NCBI GenBank assembly: GCA_965227335.1
Contig: CBDDFV010000009.1
Span: forward strand, 310,001-374,000
Reading direction: 5' to 3'
DNA from: CBDDFV01 sp965227335
GTDB lineage: Bacteria > Planctomycetota > Phycisphaerae > Phycisphaerales > SM1A02
DNA: 64,000 bases
The notes beneath the pieces are model-generated. The model was not told where the DNA came from. It searched no databases and saw only the letters and a program-made list of their open reading frames with translations. Position 1 is the first letter of the stretch; each line of letters begins with the position of its first letter. Below, piece by piece: positions 48,863-58,051 of this stretch. The position numbers and the translations under genes were made by a program.

Positions 48863-50367
48863 CCGACGCGTTTTCGCAGCCGAGCAGCAACTACATCAAC
48901 GGGTCCTTCGAGACGATCGCCGGCGACGGCCTCGTGTCGACCAATCCCGCCGATCCGGAGGCGGTCGTGTGGTCGGGGACGCCGACGGTGGATCATGTCG
49001 ATCCGGCGGTCGCGGCGGCCCGGGCCGCGCTGCCCGGCTGGTCCGCGACGCCGATCGACGAGCGGATCGCGGTGCTGCGGGCGTGGGCGGAGACGACCAG
49101 GAAGCACGTGGAGCGGATCGCCGGCGTCATCACCGACGAGATGGGCAAGACGCTGGCGGAGTCGCGGTTCGAGGCGAACGCGCTGGGGTCGAAGGTCGAG
49201 ATCACGCTCGGCTCGGAAAGCATGGGTCGGGTGGCCGAATACGAGGTCCCGATCAACGACAGCCGGGTCGGCCGCTGCCGCTTCAAGCCGCACGGCGTGC
49301 TGGCCGTGATCGGACCGTTCAACTTTCCCGCCCACCTTCCCAACGGTCACTTCGTGCCCGCGCTGCTGATGGGCGACACCGTCGTGGTCAAGCCCTCGGA
49401 CAAGACGCCCGCCGTCGGCCAACTGCTGGCGGAGCTGATGCACGAGGCGGGCGTGCCGAAGGGCGTGTTCAACGTGATCCAGGGCGAGGCGGATGTCGCG
49501 AGCGCGCTGGTCAGTCATGACGACATCGACGGCGTCCTGTTCACCGGCTCCTGGCCGGTGGGCCGTCGGATCATGGAGGCGAACCTCGATCGTCCCGGGC
49601 GGATGCTCGCTCTGGAGATGGGGGGGAACAACCCCGCGGTGATCCTGCCGGATGCGCACTTCCGGCAGGCCGCGATCGAGTGCGCGCGGGCCGCATTCGC
49701 CACCACCGGGCAGCGCTGCACCTGCACTCGCCGGATCATCGTGCATCGGGAGGTCGCGGATCGCTTCATCGCCGCCCTCGCGCAGATGGCGTCCACCCTG
49801 ATCATCGGTCCGGGGCGTTCGGAGAACCCGGTGTTCATGGGACCGCTCGCCACCGAGGCGGGCCTCACGCAGGTGCTGGACGCGCAGGCCGCGCTGGTCG
49901 CGGCCGGCGGACGGGTGGTGGTGGAGTCGACCGCCATGGACCGGCCGGGGGCGTTCATCACGCCGGGCGTCATCGAGGTCGACGGCTTCTCCCCGGATCG
50001 CGACGAGGAGATCTTCGGGCCGATCGCACAGGTGACGGTGGTTGACGATCTCGACGCGGCGATCGAGCAGGCGAACGCGACTCGCTTCGGGCTCGCGGCG
50101 TCGATCTTCACGCAGGACGAGACCGCGTTCGAGACCTTCTTCCACGCCGTCAACGCCGGCTGCATCAACTGGAACACCGGCACCGCCGGCGCGTCGAGCA
50201 AGCTTCCCTTCGGCGGCCTGGGGATCAGCGGCAACCACCGGCCCGCCGCGGCGTTCGCGGCGGAGTACTGCGCGTATCCCGTGGCGAACATGGTCGAATC
50301 GGGCGAGGACGCGGCCGTGCCGGCCGGCATGACGTGGGATGACGACTGGGCGGGCGACGACGCCTGA
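48859..50367 (+). CDS. astD: Succinylglutamate semialdehyde dehydrogenase
   Basis: NAD-dependent oxidation of N-succinylglutamate 5-semialdehyde. The 502-residue ALDH has the proline-phenylalanine loop IGPFNFPAHLPNGH, VVKPSDKTPAVG, FTGSWPVGRRI, the catalytic Glu in LALEMGGNNPAV, the catalytic Cys in TTGQRCTCTRRI, and EIFGPIAQV. VIGPFNFPAHLPNGHFVPAL and LEMGGNNP are characteristic of AstD rather than other ALDHs. Its ATG overlaps the astA stop by 4 bases (48859-48862), so the two are translationally coupled. Confidence 0.93.
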   Translation: MTDAFSQPSSNYINGSFETIAGDGLVSTNPADPEAVVWSGTPTVDHVDPAVAAARAALPGWSATPIDERIAVLRAWAETTRKHVERIAGVITDEMGKTLAESRFEANALGSKVEITLGSESMGRVAEYEVPINDSRVGRCRFKPHGVLAVIGPFNFPAHLPNGHFVPALLMGDTVVVKPSDKTPAVGQLLAELMHEAGVPKGVFNVIQGEADVASALVSHDDIDGVLFTGSWPVGRRIMEANLDRPGRMLALEMGGNNPAVILPDAHFRQAAIECARAAFATTGQRCTCTRRIIVHREVADRFIAALAQMASTLIIGPGRSENPVFMGPLATEAGLTQVLDAQAALVAAGGRVVVESTAMDRPGAFITPGVIEVDGFSPDRDEEIFGPIAQVTVVDDLDAAIEQANATRFGLAASIFTQDETAFETFFHAVNAGCINWNTGTAGASSKLPFGGLGISGNHRPAAAFAAEYCAYPVANMVESGEDAAVPAGMTWDDDWAGDDA

Positions 50368-50449
50368 GCGACTTTCGCCACTGATGTTCTTGCGTCACGC
50401 ACCGTGAGAGCCTCGGGGCGGACTTGCGTTTTTCGCCCGGGCGGCGACG

Positions 50450-51442
50450 ATGTCGCCCATGCCGACGAATCTGCCCAACGCCCGTGAGACGCCGCGCTTC
50501 GCCGGCCTGACGACCTTCGGCCGCTATCCGCGTCTCGGCGATGTCGACGCCGCGCACCAGCCGGTCGACTGGGCGATCTACGGGGTTCCGTTCGACGGCG
50601 GCGTGACGTTCCGGCCGGGCGGCCGATTTGGTCCGCGGGCGGTGCGTGACGCGTCGCAGTATCTCAAGCCGTACCATCTCGAGTTCGATGTGAACATTGC
50701 GGAGGCGCTGTCGCTGGCCGACGCGGGCGACGCCCCGGTGCGGCCGTACGATTGCCGGGAGACGCTCGACGCCGTGGTCGCGTTTGCGCACACGATCGGC
50801 GATCCCGATCGGACGAAGCTGTTTGCGATCGGCGGCGATCATTCGATCGCGTACGCGAACATTCGGGCGACGTGGGAGCGTCGCGGGCGGCCGGCGGGCG
50901 GCCTGGCCCTCCTGCATTTCGACGCGCACCTCGACACGGTCGATACGGCGTGGGGGGAGAAGTGGACGCACGCGTCGCCGTTCATTCGCGGGATCGAAGA
51001 CGGGATCATCGATCCCAAGCGGATGCTGTCGGTCGGTATTCGCGGTCCGCTCAACACCGCGACCGATCTCGACTACGGCCGGGAGCAGGGCGTCGAACTG
51101 GTCACCTACGAGGACTGGCGGGCGGGCGACGGGGTGGCGCGGATCATGGGCTTCCTCGATCGGCTCGGCGAGGACGAGGCGTACCTGACGTTCGACATCG
51201 ACTGCGTCGATCCGGCCTACGCGCCGGGGACGGGCACGCCGAACGTCGGGGGCTTCACGTCGATCGAGGCCCTGACGCTGATCCGGCGGTGCGCGGGCGT
51301 CAACCTCGTCGGCGCGGACCTGGTGGAAGTGCTCCCGGACCGGGACCCGGCCGGAATCACCGCGTTCCTCGCCGCGCATCTGATCGGCGAGATCCTCACC
51401 CTCGACGCCGTGCGTGATCAGACGCGGGGCCGGGGCGGCTGA
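50450..51442 (+). CDS. Ureohydrolase (agmatinase/arginase family) in the astB position
   Basis: A 330-residue dimanganese ureohydrolase. Ligand motifs are complete: FAIGGDHSIAYA, LLHFDAHLDTVD and TFDIDCVDPAYAPGTGTPNVGGFT. WGEKWTHASPFIRGIEDG matches the agmatinase/guanidinobutyrase branch (H-x-x-x-F-R) rather than arginase. The family releases urea from a guanidino group. It begins 83 nt after astD, where enterobacteria have astB (succinylarginine dihydrolase), which is missing here along with astE. A role in hydrolysing N2-succinylarginine to succinylornithine and urea is inferred from this context; agmatinase is the plain alternative. A Met three codons in (50459) is a possible start. Confidence 0.88.
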   Translation: MSPMPTNLPNARETPRFAGLTTFGRYPRLGDVDAAHQPVDWAIYGVPFDGGVTFRPGGRFGPRAVRDASQYLKPYHLEFDVNIAEALSLADAGDAPVRPYDCRETLDAVVAFAHTIGDPDRTKLFAIGGDHSIAYANIRATWERRGRPAGGLALLHFDAHLDTVDTAWGEKWTHASPFIRGIEDGIIDPKRMLSVGIRGPLNTATDLDYGREQGVELVTYEDWRAGDGVARIMGFLDRLGEDEAYLTFDIDCVDPAYAPGTGTPNVGGFTSIEALTLIRRCAGVNLVGADLVEVLPDRDPAGITAFLAAHLIGEILTLDAVRDQTRGRGG

Positions 51443-51513
51443 AAGCGGACGCCGCGACGTCCCAATGACAGAGATGGGCCCGCGCGATCCGTTCGGACCC
51501 GAAGGAGACACCC

Positions 51514-52392
51514 ATGCGTGCGAAATTCTGGAGCCTCGCGGTCGTGATGCTGGCGGTCGTTCTGCTCGTCGGCTGCGGCGGCGTCAAGTCGGAGCGTTCG
51601 GTCACCCTGTCGCTGGATGCGCCGCAGGGCGAGACGCTGGAGATCATCAGTCGAAACGGCGCGATCACGGTGCTCGAGGACGACACGCTGACGGCTGTCG
51701 CGGTGGTGGCGAAGCTCCGGGCCCGGGCGGCCACCCAGGCGGAAGCGGACGCGCGGGTCGCGTCGGCGCAGGTGCTGGTGGCGAGCGAGGGGTCGACGGT
51801 GTCGATCTCGACCGCGTTTCCCGAGGGCTTCCGCAACGGCGACGGCGCGTCGTTCACGGTGCGGACGCCGCGCGGCTGGCGCGAGGCGATCATTCGGACG
51901 TCGAACGGCGGCGTCCGTATCGAGGGTCTGTCGGCCCCGTCGGACATCGACACGTCGAACGGCGCGGTGACGGTGGTCGGGCAGACCGGCGACGTCCGGA
52001 TCGACACGTCGAACGGGCGGATCGAGGTCGTGGGGCTGGACGGATCGATCGTGGCGGACACGAGCAACGGCGGCCTCGTCTTCGAGGATGTCTCCGGTGC
52101 GATCAAGGCGTCATCCTCGAACGGTTCGATCAACCTGAAGCTGCAGGGGGAGCAGTCGGGTCCGTTTGCGCTGTCGTCCTCGAACGGCGGCGTGAGGATC
52201 CGGGTCGGCTCGGGCTTTCACGGCGTCATTGACGCCCGGACGTCCAATGGTTCGATGTCGATGAAGGGCGATCGGATGGCCGCGGTCGAGATGTTGGGCA
52301 AGCGTCACGGGCGGGCCACGGTCGGAGAGGGCGGGGCGGAGTCGACCGTCTCGACGTCGAACGGCTCGGTGACGGTGACCGCCGGATCCTGA
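51514..52392 (+). CDS. Putative lipoprotein with repeated TSNG beta-helix (DUF4097-like)
   Basis: A 292-residue exported protein with signal peptide and lipobox LVGCG (Cys about residue 21). After a mixed domain (about 25-125) the chain becomes a repetitive beta-helix: RTSNGGVRIEGL, DTSNGAVTVVGQ, DTSNGRIEVVGL, DTSNGGLVFEDV, SSSNGSINLKL, SSSNGGVRIRV, TSNGSMSMKG, ending STSNGSVTVTAG. Such (S/T)SNG steps of about 16-20 residues are the hallmark of DUF4097/adhesin-like beta-helices. Location is likely the periplasm or cell surface; the function is unknown. A GAAGGAGA ribosome site precedes the ATG. Confidence 0.82.
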   Translation: MRAKFWSLAVVMLAVVLLVGCGGVKSERSVTLSLDAPQGETLEIISRNGAITVLEDDTLTAVAVVAKLRARAATQAEADARVASAQVLVASEGSTVSISTAFPEGFRNGDGASFTVRTPRGWREAIIRTSNGGVRIEGLSAPSDIDTSNGAVTVVGQTGDVRIDTSNGRIEVVGLDGSIVADTSNGGLVFEDVSGAIKASSSNGSINLKLQGEQSGPFALSSSNGGVRIRVGSGFHGVIDARTSNGSMSMKGDRMAAVEMLGKRHGRATVGEGGAESTVSTSNGSVTVTAGS

Positions 52393-52450
52393 TTCGTTTC
52401 GAGATCGTGAAGACCGCGTCCGGGGCGGCGCGCCGCGTCGGTCCATGGGC

Positions 52451-52456
52451 TACCAT
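52451..52456 (+). promoter_or_regulatory. -10-like box for a leaderless Ppx/GppA gene
   Basis: TACCAT ends 6 nt before the ATG at 52463, leaving no room for a ribosome site. Confidence 0.4.
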
Positions 52457-52462
52457 GGCGAC

Positions 52463-54046
52463 ATGAATCCGCGGATCGCCGCCATTGATGTCGGGACGAA
52501 CTCCATCCGACTGATCGTCGCCGAACTGGACGAGCACGGGGGCTACCGTCTGCTCGACGATGAAAAGGAGTTGGCGCGGCTGGGGGCGGGCATGAGCCGC
52601 ACCGGACGCATGGCTGACGACGCGATCGCGCGGGCGGCGACGGCCATTCAGCGGATGGTCGGGATCGCGGAGGGGTACAACGTCGATCGTCTCGTGGTCA
52701 TCGGCACCTGCGCCGTGCGGGAGGCGGAGAACGGCCGCGCGTTCGTCGATCTGGTCCGGGAGCAGGCGGGGGTCGATCTCGAGGTCATCAGTTCCGAGCA
52801 GGAGGCGCGGTATGCGCACCGCAGCGTGGTGCACGCGTTCGATATCCGCGACATCCGGTGGGCGGTGGCGGACATCGGCGGCGGGAGCACGGAGCTGGTG
52901 ACCTGTTCCGGTCCGGTCATCGAGCAGATCCACCCGACGCCGCTCGGGGCGGTCCGGCTGACCGAGGCGTTTCCCGGCGACGACATCGCCTCGTTCGATC
53001 GGCTCCGCGAGTTCATTCGGAACGTGCTCGACGATCTCGTGCCGAAGCCGGAGGGCCCGCTGCAGCTTCTCATCGGCACCGGCGGCACCTTCACGTCGAT
53101 GGCGAGCATGATGATGCAGCGGACGACCGAGGTCGGTTCGGGGGAGGCGTTCGCGGATCAGTCGGTGCGGGGCTACGAGATGCACCACTCCGATGTGCAC
53201 CACATGCTGCTCCGGCTTCGCAACCTCACGGTCCGCGAGCGGCGCCGATTGCCCGGACTCAACCCCGATCGCGCCGAGATCATCGTGGCCGGCGTGGCGA
53301 TCGTCGACGCGATCATGGCCCGCCTCAAGATCAACACGCTCCGGGTGCACGATCGCGGCATCCGCGACGGGGTGTTGCTCAGCGTCATTGACGAGATGCG
53401 GCCGGGCCCCCGACCCCGGAGCGGGGCGGAGCCGCTTGACCGCCTGCGGGCGGTGCGACGCTTTGCGGAGTCGTGCCGGTACGAACGCGCGCACTCGGAA
53501 CACGTGGCGAAGCTGGCGCTGGGGCTGTTCGATCAGCTCGCCGCGATCACGGACGATCCCGGCCGGTCGTGGTCGTCGCCGCAGCATCGGGAGCTGCTCG
53601 AAGCGGCCGCGGTGCTCCATGACGTCGGCTACGCGATCAACTACGCGAAGCACCACAAGCACAGCTACCACATGATCATGCACAGCGAGCTGCCGGGCTT
53701 CACGCATCGCGAGCGGGCCGTCATCGCGAACGTCGCCCGGTACCACCGTCGGGCGCGGCCGAAGAAGAAGCACGGCAATTTCGCGCGGCTCGATCCCGCG
53801 GACCAGATGGCGGTGCGTCGGCTCGCCGGCGTGCTGCGGGTCGCGGACGGGCTCGACCGGACGCATACGCAGGACATCGTGGATCTGCGGCTGCGTCCGA
53901 AGGGCAAGACCACGCTGGGTCTGGAGGTGTGCACCAAGTCCCGGCCCGACGTCAACCTCTGGGGGGCCGCGCGAAAGAGAAAGCTGTTTCAGAAGGCGTT
54001 TCGTCGTCGGCTCGAGATCAGCGACGGGGGCGGACCGGCGGTGTGA
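52463..54046 (+). CDS. Ppx/GppA exopolyphosphatase-guanosine pentaphosphatase
   Basis: A 527-residue protein of the ASKHA fold. The N-terminal phosphate loop IAAIDVGTNSIRLIVAEL, the catalytic Glu in EVISSEQEARYAHRS, ADIGGGSTELV and LIGTGGTFTSMASM are conserved. Residues about 315-500 form an HD-like helical domain (EHVAKLALGLFDQL; LLEAAAVLHDVGYAINYAKHHKHSYHMI, with HD and further His ligands) as in E. coli Ppx/GppA. It hydrolyses polyphosphate or pppGpp and so links phosphate and stringent control. The upstream Met at 52445 is possible, but the family N-terminus fits 52463. Confidence 0.9.
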   Translation: MNPRIAAIDVGTNSIRLIVAELDEHGGYRLLDDEKELARLGAGMSRTGRMADDAIARAATAIQRMVGIAEGYNVDRLVVIGTCAVREAENGRAFVDLVREQAGVDLEVISSEQEARYAHRSVVHAFDIRDIRWAVADIGGGSTELVTCSGPVIEQIHPTPLGAVRLTEAFPGDDIASFDRLREFIRNVLDDLVPKPEGPLQLLIGTGGTFTSMASMMMQRTTEVGSGEAFADQSVRGYEMHHSDVHHMLLRLRNLTVRERRRLPGLNPDRAEIIVAGVAIVDAIMARLKINTLRVHDRGIRDGVLLSVIDEMRPGPRPRSGAEPLDRLRAVRRFAESCRYERAHSEHVAKLALGLFDQLAAITDDPGRSWSSPQHRELLEAAAVLHDVGYAINYAKHHKHSYHMIMHSELPGFTHRERAVIANVARYHRRARPKKKHGNFARLDPADQMAVRRLAGVLRVADGLDRTHTQDIVDLRLRPKGKTTLGLEVCTKSRPDVNLWGAARKRKLFQKAFRRRLEISDGGGPAV

Positions 54047-54374
54047 CGACGGGGTTCAGATCGGGGGGCGACGAGACTGCTCCTGTCGAACGCCCGGCCC
54101 CCGTGCCTGACGCGCGGCGGCGGGGCCCGGGCGAGCGGCGGCGAGGCGGGCCGCCGACGGCATTTTTCCCGGCCGCCGCCACCTCGGGGGCTGGTGTCGG
54201 TACCTAGTATCAGTCGATAAGACGATGGGCGGCGGTCGGTCCACGACCCCCGTGGCGCCCATGGTTCAGGTCTTTTTATCGGGCCGCCGCCGTGCACCAC
54301 GGTCGGCCGTCCCTCCGGCCCGCGCCCGAGCCCCGCTCGGCGATTTCGATATCCGCAGAGGAGTTGTGAACACC
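54047..54374. other. 328-bp region before the metalloprotease gene
   Basis: Non-coding. A small GCCG/CGGC hairpin followed by ATTTTT (54150-54167) could end the Ppx/GppA transcript. TAGTAT at 54205-54210 is the best -10-like hexamer for the metalloprotease gene, and a second T-run (GTCTTTTTATC) lies near 54270. The ribosome site GAGGAG precedes the ATG at 54375 by about 13 nt. No gene is seen. Confidence 0.45.
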
Positions 54375-57104
54375 ATGACCACCACCCCCGAGAGCCCCCG
54401 CCGGCGGACCCGCCTCGGACTCGCCGCGGCCGCCCTGGCCCTTGTCGCCGCCGGCGCGGCGACCGCCCAGGATCGCGGCAAGCCCGACTTCCCGCCCTTC
54501 GACAAGGTCAGCGACGGCTACGAACGCGTCGTCAGCACCACCGAGGGCAAGACCTTCTACGGCATCTGGGTCAACAACAAGACCGGCGACGTCCTCGCCG
54601 AGCTGCCGCGCGGCTACGAGCGTCAGAAGCACTTCTTCGCCATGACGCTTCCGTACGGCGAACGATTCGCCGGTCGTCACGCCGGCGACCTTTACACCTA
54701 CTGGAAGCGCTACGACAAGCGGCTCGCCCTCTGCCTCCCGAATCTCGGGACCCGCTCGACGGGTGATCAGGAATCGAAGGCTTCGATCGAGACGATCTTC
54801 ACGGACCGCGTGCTGCTCGACCTCCCGATCGTGTGCATGGGTCCGTCCGGTCAGCCGGTGATCGATCTGGACGCGATGCTGGTCGGCCAGGCGAGCCGGT
54901 TCTACGGCGGTCTCGCCGCCGGCATCAATCCGCGGCTGGTCAAGGTCACGAAGGCGAAGGCGTTCCCGCAGAACGTCGAGCTGTCCTTCGAGGCGCCGAC
55001 GGCGGGCGGTCAGCTGAAGGTGTTTTCGTATTCGATCAGCAAGGCGCCGGGCAAGACGGGCTACAAGCCCCGCCGCGCCGATGAGCGGATCGGCTACTTC
55101 ACGACGTCCTACCAGGATCTCGGCAAGTACCAGGACGACAAGGTCAGCGTGCACTACATCAACCGCTGGCACCTCCAGAAGGCGGACCCCAAGCTCAAGA
55201 TGAGCCCGCCCAAGGAGCCCATCATCTTCTACGTCCACCACACGGTGCCGGTCCGCTACCGTCGCTGGGTGCGGGAGGGCGTGCTGTACTGGAACGACGC
55301 CTTCGAGCAGATCGGCATCGCCAACGCGATCGAGGTCCGCTACCAGGACAAGTCGACCGGCGCCCACATGGACAAGGATCCGGAGGACGTCCGCTACAAC
55401 TTCCTCCGCTGGCTGAACAACAACGTCGGCACCGCGATCGGTCCGAGCCGCGTCGATCCGATGACCGGCCAGATTCTCGACGCCGACATCGTGCTTACCG
55501 ACGGCTGGATCCGGCACTTCTGGTACCAGGCGAACGAGCTGCTCCCGCAGGTCGCGATGGAGAACTTCGACGACGAGACCATCGCGTGGCTCGAACAGAA
55601 CCCGCAGTGGGATCCGCGGGTGCGTCTCGCGGCGCCGGAGCGTCGGGCCGAGGTCGAGGCGGAGCTCAAGGCGATGGCGGCGGCGAAGACGCACGTCTGC
55701 AGCGACCCGAACCATGACCACGGGCACGAGACCAACGACCACCTGCACGTCGGACGCGAGTGGGAGTGCATGGCGTCGCGAGGCAAGGCGATGGACATGT
55801 CGCTGATGGCCCTGCACCTCTCCATGCTCAACTTCGACGACGCGGAGCAGGAAGGCGACATGCTCGACGGCATTCCGGAGTGGTTCGCCGGTCCGATGCT
55901 CGCCGATCTCGTCTGCCACGAAGTCGGCCACACGCTCGGCCTGCGTCACAACTTCAAGGCGTCCAGCATCTACTCGATGGAGGAGATCAACTCCGAAGAC
56001 GTGAAGGGCTCGAAGCCGTTCACCGCCTCGGTGATGGACTACTCCCCGGTCAACATCAACATGGACGACGGTCCGATGCAGGGCGACTACGCCATGATCG
56101 GCATCGGCCCGTACGACTACTGGGCGATCGAGTACGGCTACACCTTCGACGATCCGAAGAAGGTGCTCAGCCGCGTCGGCGAGGACATGCTTCCCTTCGG
56201 CTCCGACGAGGACACGACCGGTCCCGACCCGCTCGCCCGACGGTATGACTTCAGCTCGAACCCCATCGAGTACGCCGAATCGACCATGCGTCTCGTGGAT
56301 TACCATCGCGAGCAGATCCTCGACCGCTTCGTGAAGGACGGCGATTCGTGGGCCAAGGCCCGCCGCGGATACGGCATCACGCTGAGCCAGCACACCAACG
56401 TCGTCGCGATGATGGCGAACTGGATCGGCGGCGCGTATGTCCAGCGACTCCGCAAGGGCGACGCCGACGGCGCCGCGCCCGTGACCCCGGTCGAGGTCGA
56501 GAAGCAGCGCGAGGCGCTCGAGTTCGTCATCGCGAACACGTTCTTCGACGATGCGTTCGGCCTCTCGCCGGAGCTGCTCCAGCACATGACGATCGACCGG
56601 CTCAACTCGGGCTGGCGTGATGAGCCGACGTGGAACGTCAGCGACCGCATCATGGGCGTGCAGGCCTCCGTCATGACCATGCTGCTCAACCCGACCACGC
56701 TTCGACGCGTGTACGACAACGAGTTCCTCGCGGGCGACGACGACATGCTGACCCTGCCCGAACTCCTCGCGGCCGTCCGCGACGCCGCGTGGCTCGAACT
56801 CGACAGCAACCCCAACGGCGATTACGACGATCGCAACCCGATGATCACCAACTTCCGCCGCAATCTGCAGCGGGAGTACCTCGACCGCATGATCGCCCTC
56901 GCCACCGGCAACGGCATGCGGGGCGCGGCGGGCAAGACCGTCTCCAACCTCGTCACCCTTGATCTTCGTGAGCTTCACAACCAGATGGGCGAACTGCTCG
57001 AGGATCATGGCGACGATCTGGATCGGTACACCCTCGGCCACCTCGCCGAGGCCCACGACCGCATCGAACGTGCGCTCGACGCCATGTACATCCGGTCGAA
57101 CTGA
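54375..57104 (+). CDS. Large exported zinc-dependent metalloprotease (DUF5117/DUF4953 type)
   Basis: A 909-residue protein with a signal peptide (TRLGLAAAALALVAAGAATAQD). Around residue 515 it has HEVGHTLGLRHNFKAS, the metzincin HExxHxxGxxH zinc motif, followed by a probable Met-turn SVMDYSPVN. Upstream segments RRWVREGVLYWNDAFEQIGIANAIEV and the DADIVLTDGWIRHFWYQ strand are typical of the zinc-dependent metalloprotease family in Planctomycetes, Bacteroidetes and Acidobacteria (DUF5117-DUF4953). A His-rich insert (SDPNHDHGHETNDHLHVG, about 450) may bind metal. The C-terminal 250 residues are helical. It probably digests extracellular protein; single-gene unit. Confidence 0.9.
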   Translation: MTTTPESPRRRTRLGLAAAALALVAAGAATAQDRGKPDFPPFDKVSDGYERVVSTTEGKTFYGIWVNNKTGDVLAELPRGYERQKHFFAMTLPYGERFAGRHAGDLYTYWKRYDKRLALCLPNLGTRSTGDQESKASIETIFTDRVLLDLPIVCMGPSGQPVIDLDAMLVGQASRFYGGLAAGINPRLVKVTKAKAFPQNVELSFEAPTAGGQLKVFSYSISKAPGKTGYKPRRADERIGYFTTSYQDLGKYQDDKVSVHYINRWHLQKADPKLKMSPPKEPIIFYVHHTVPVRYRRWVREGVLYWNDAFEQIGIANAIEVRYQDKSTGAHMDKDPEDVRYNFLRWLNNNVGTAIGPSRVDPMTGQILDADIVLTDGWIRHFWYQANELLPQVAMENFDDETIAWLEQNPQWDPRVRLAAPERRAEVEAELKAMAAAKTHVCSDPNHDHGHETNDHLHVGREWECMASRGKAMDMSLMALHLSMLNFDDAEQEGDMLDGIPEWFAGPMLADLVCHEVGHTLGLRHNFKASSIYSMEEINSEDVKGSKPFTASVMDYSPVNINMDDGPMQGDYAMIGIGPYDYWAIEYGYTFDDPKKVLSRVGEDMLPFGSDEDTTGPDPLARRYDFSSNPIEYAESTMRLVDYHREQILDRFVKDGDSWAKARRGYGITLSQHTNVVAMMANWIGGAYVQRLRKGDADGAAPVTPVEVEKQREALEFVIANTFFDDAFGLSPELLQHMTIDRLNSGWRDEPTWNVSDRIMGVQASVMTMLLNPTTLRRVYDNEFLAGDDDMLTLPELLAAVRDAAWLELDSNPNGDYDDRNPMITNFRRNLQREYLDRMIALATGNGMRGAAGKTVSNLVTLDLRELHNQMGELLEDHGDDLDRYTLGHLAEAHDRIERALDAMYIRSN

Positions 57105-57256
57105 CCGACGGGACGCCCGTCCCTGAATGCAGGCGGCGGGAAATCCCAATACCCTCGACGGACCTTGCGGCCGGCGTCTTCGGACGTCGGCCGCTTTTTC
57201 CATCCCGCCGCCGCGTTCCGGATGACGAACGCGACGCGGCACGCGAGAATCGCCAC

Positions 57257-58006
57257 GTGCCAGACGCCGACCTCCATCCCGATCGCCGCCTCCGGCGCGG
57301 TCTGATGCGCGGCACGATCATCATGGCGGCCCTGATCGCACTGGGGCTGGGCACGACGGTCGCGGTCGCCTGGTCCGCCGCCGCGTTCGGCCACCCGTAC
57401 CTCGATCGGCCCGCCGCCGGTGTCGGCGCGGTCCGCGAGACGCCGACGTCGGAGTGGCACGTCGGGCGGTACGAGCATCCGTTCGGCGTGGCGTGGAGTT
57501 CGATTCGGCACCGGCGGGCGCCGTCCTTTTCGTCCGACGATCGGCGTCCGGAGGATCTCATCCGCATGCTCGCTCCGTGGACGGGACTGGAGTCGCCCCG
57601 GGACGGGTACGCGAACCGAGGCGTGCGGCAGGAGGTACGGGTCGTGGAAGCGTACGGCTGGCCACGTCCGGCCTTGTGGTCGGAGCATCTCGTGCTGGTG
57701 GACGAGGTCTACGGCGGTCTGCGGACCGGGCTGCCGCGCCGAGCACTGACCCGGGGCGGGGCCCCGATGCTGGCGGTGATGCTGCCGTGGCGGCCGCTGT
57801 GGACCGGACTGGTCGTGAACACCGCCATTTTCACGGTCCTGTGGACGGGGCCGTTGCTCGCGTTTCTGGAGGGACGGCGGGGGTGGCGCCTCGTGCGGGG
57901 CCGCTGTCCGGGGTGTGCGTACGACGTTTCCCGGGCGGATCACGCCCGCTGCCCGGAGTGCGGGGCGGCCCTGCCCGGCCGACGCCGTCGGCGAACAGAA
58001 TCCTGA
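57257..58006 (+). CDS. Membrane protein with C-terminal zinc ribbon (planctomycete type)
   Basis: A 249-residue protein: N-terminal membrane helix (GTIIMAALIALGLGTTVAVAW), a periplasmic region of about 140 residues, a second helix (WTGLVVNTAIFTVLWTGPLLAFL, about 185-207), then a cytoplasmic ribbon RGRCPGCAYDVSRADHARCPECGA. The ribbon is of the same kind as in the three paralogues at 12446-13733, though the rest differs. The GTG at 57257 gives a 16-residue lead before the Met at 57305, which is an equally good start. Function unknown. Confidence 0.75.
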   Translation: MPDADLHPDRRLRRGLMRGTIIMAALIALGLGTTVAVAWSAAAFGHPYLDRPAAGVGAVRETPTSEWHVGRYEHPFGVAWSSIRHRRAPSFSSDDRRPEDLIRMLAPWTGLESPRDGYANRGVRQEVRVVEAYGWPRPALWSEHLVLVDEVYGGLRTGLPRRALTRGGAPMLAVMLPWRPLWTGLVVNTAIFTVLWTGPLLAFLEGRRGWRLVRGRCPGCAYDVSRADHARCPECGAALPGRRRRRTES

Positions 58007-58051
58007 CCGGGAATTGAGCTCCGCTCGATCGACGTGCATACTGTTTCCTGC

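Noticed and set aside
54276..57242. 988-codon open frame on the minus strand opposite the metalloprotease
   Set aside because: Composition rich in Val/Arg/His and no motif, while the plus strand has a signal peptide and the HExxHxxGxxH motif. Antisense shadow.
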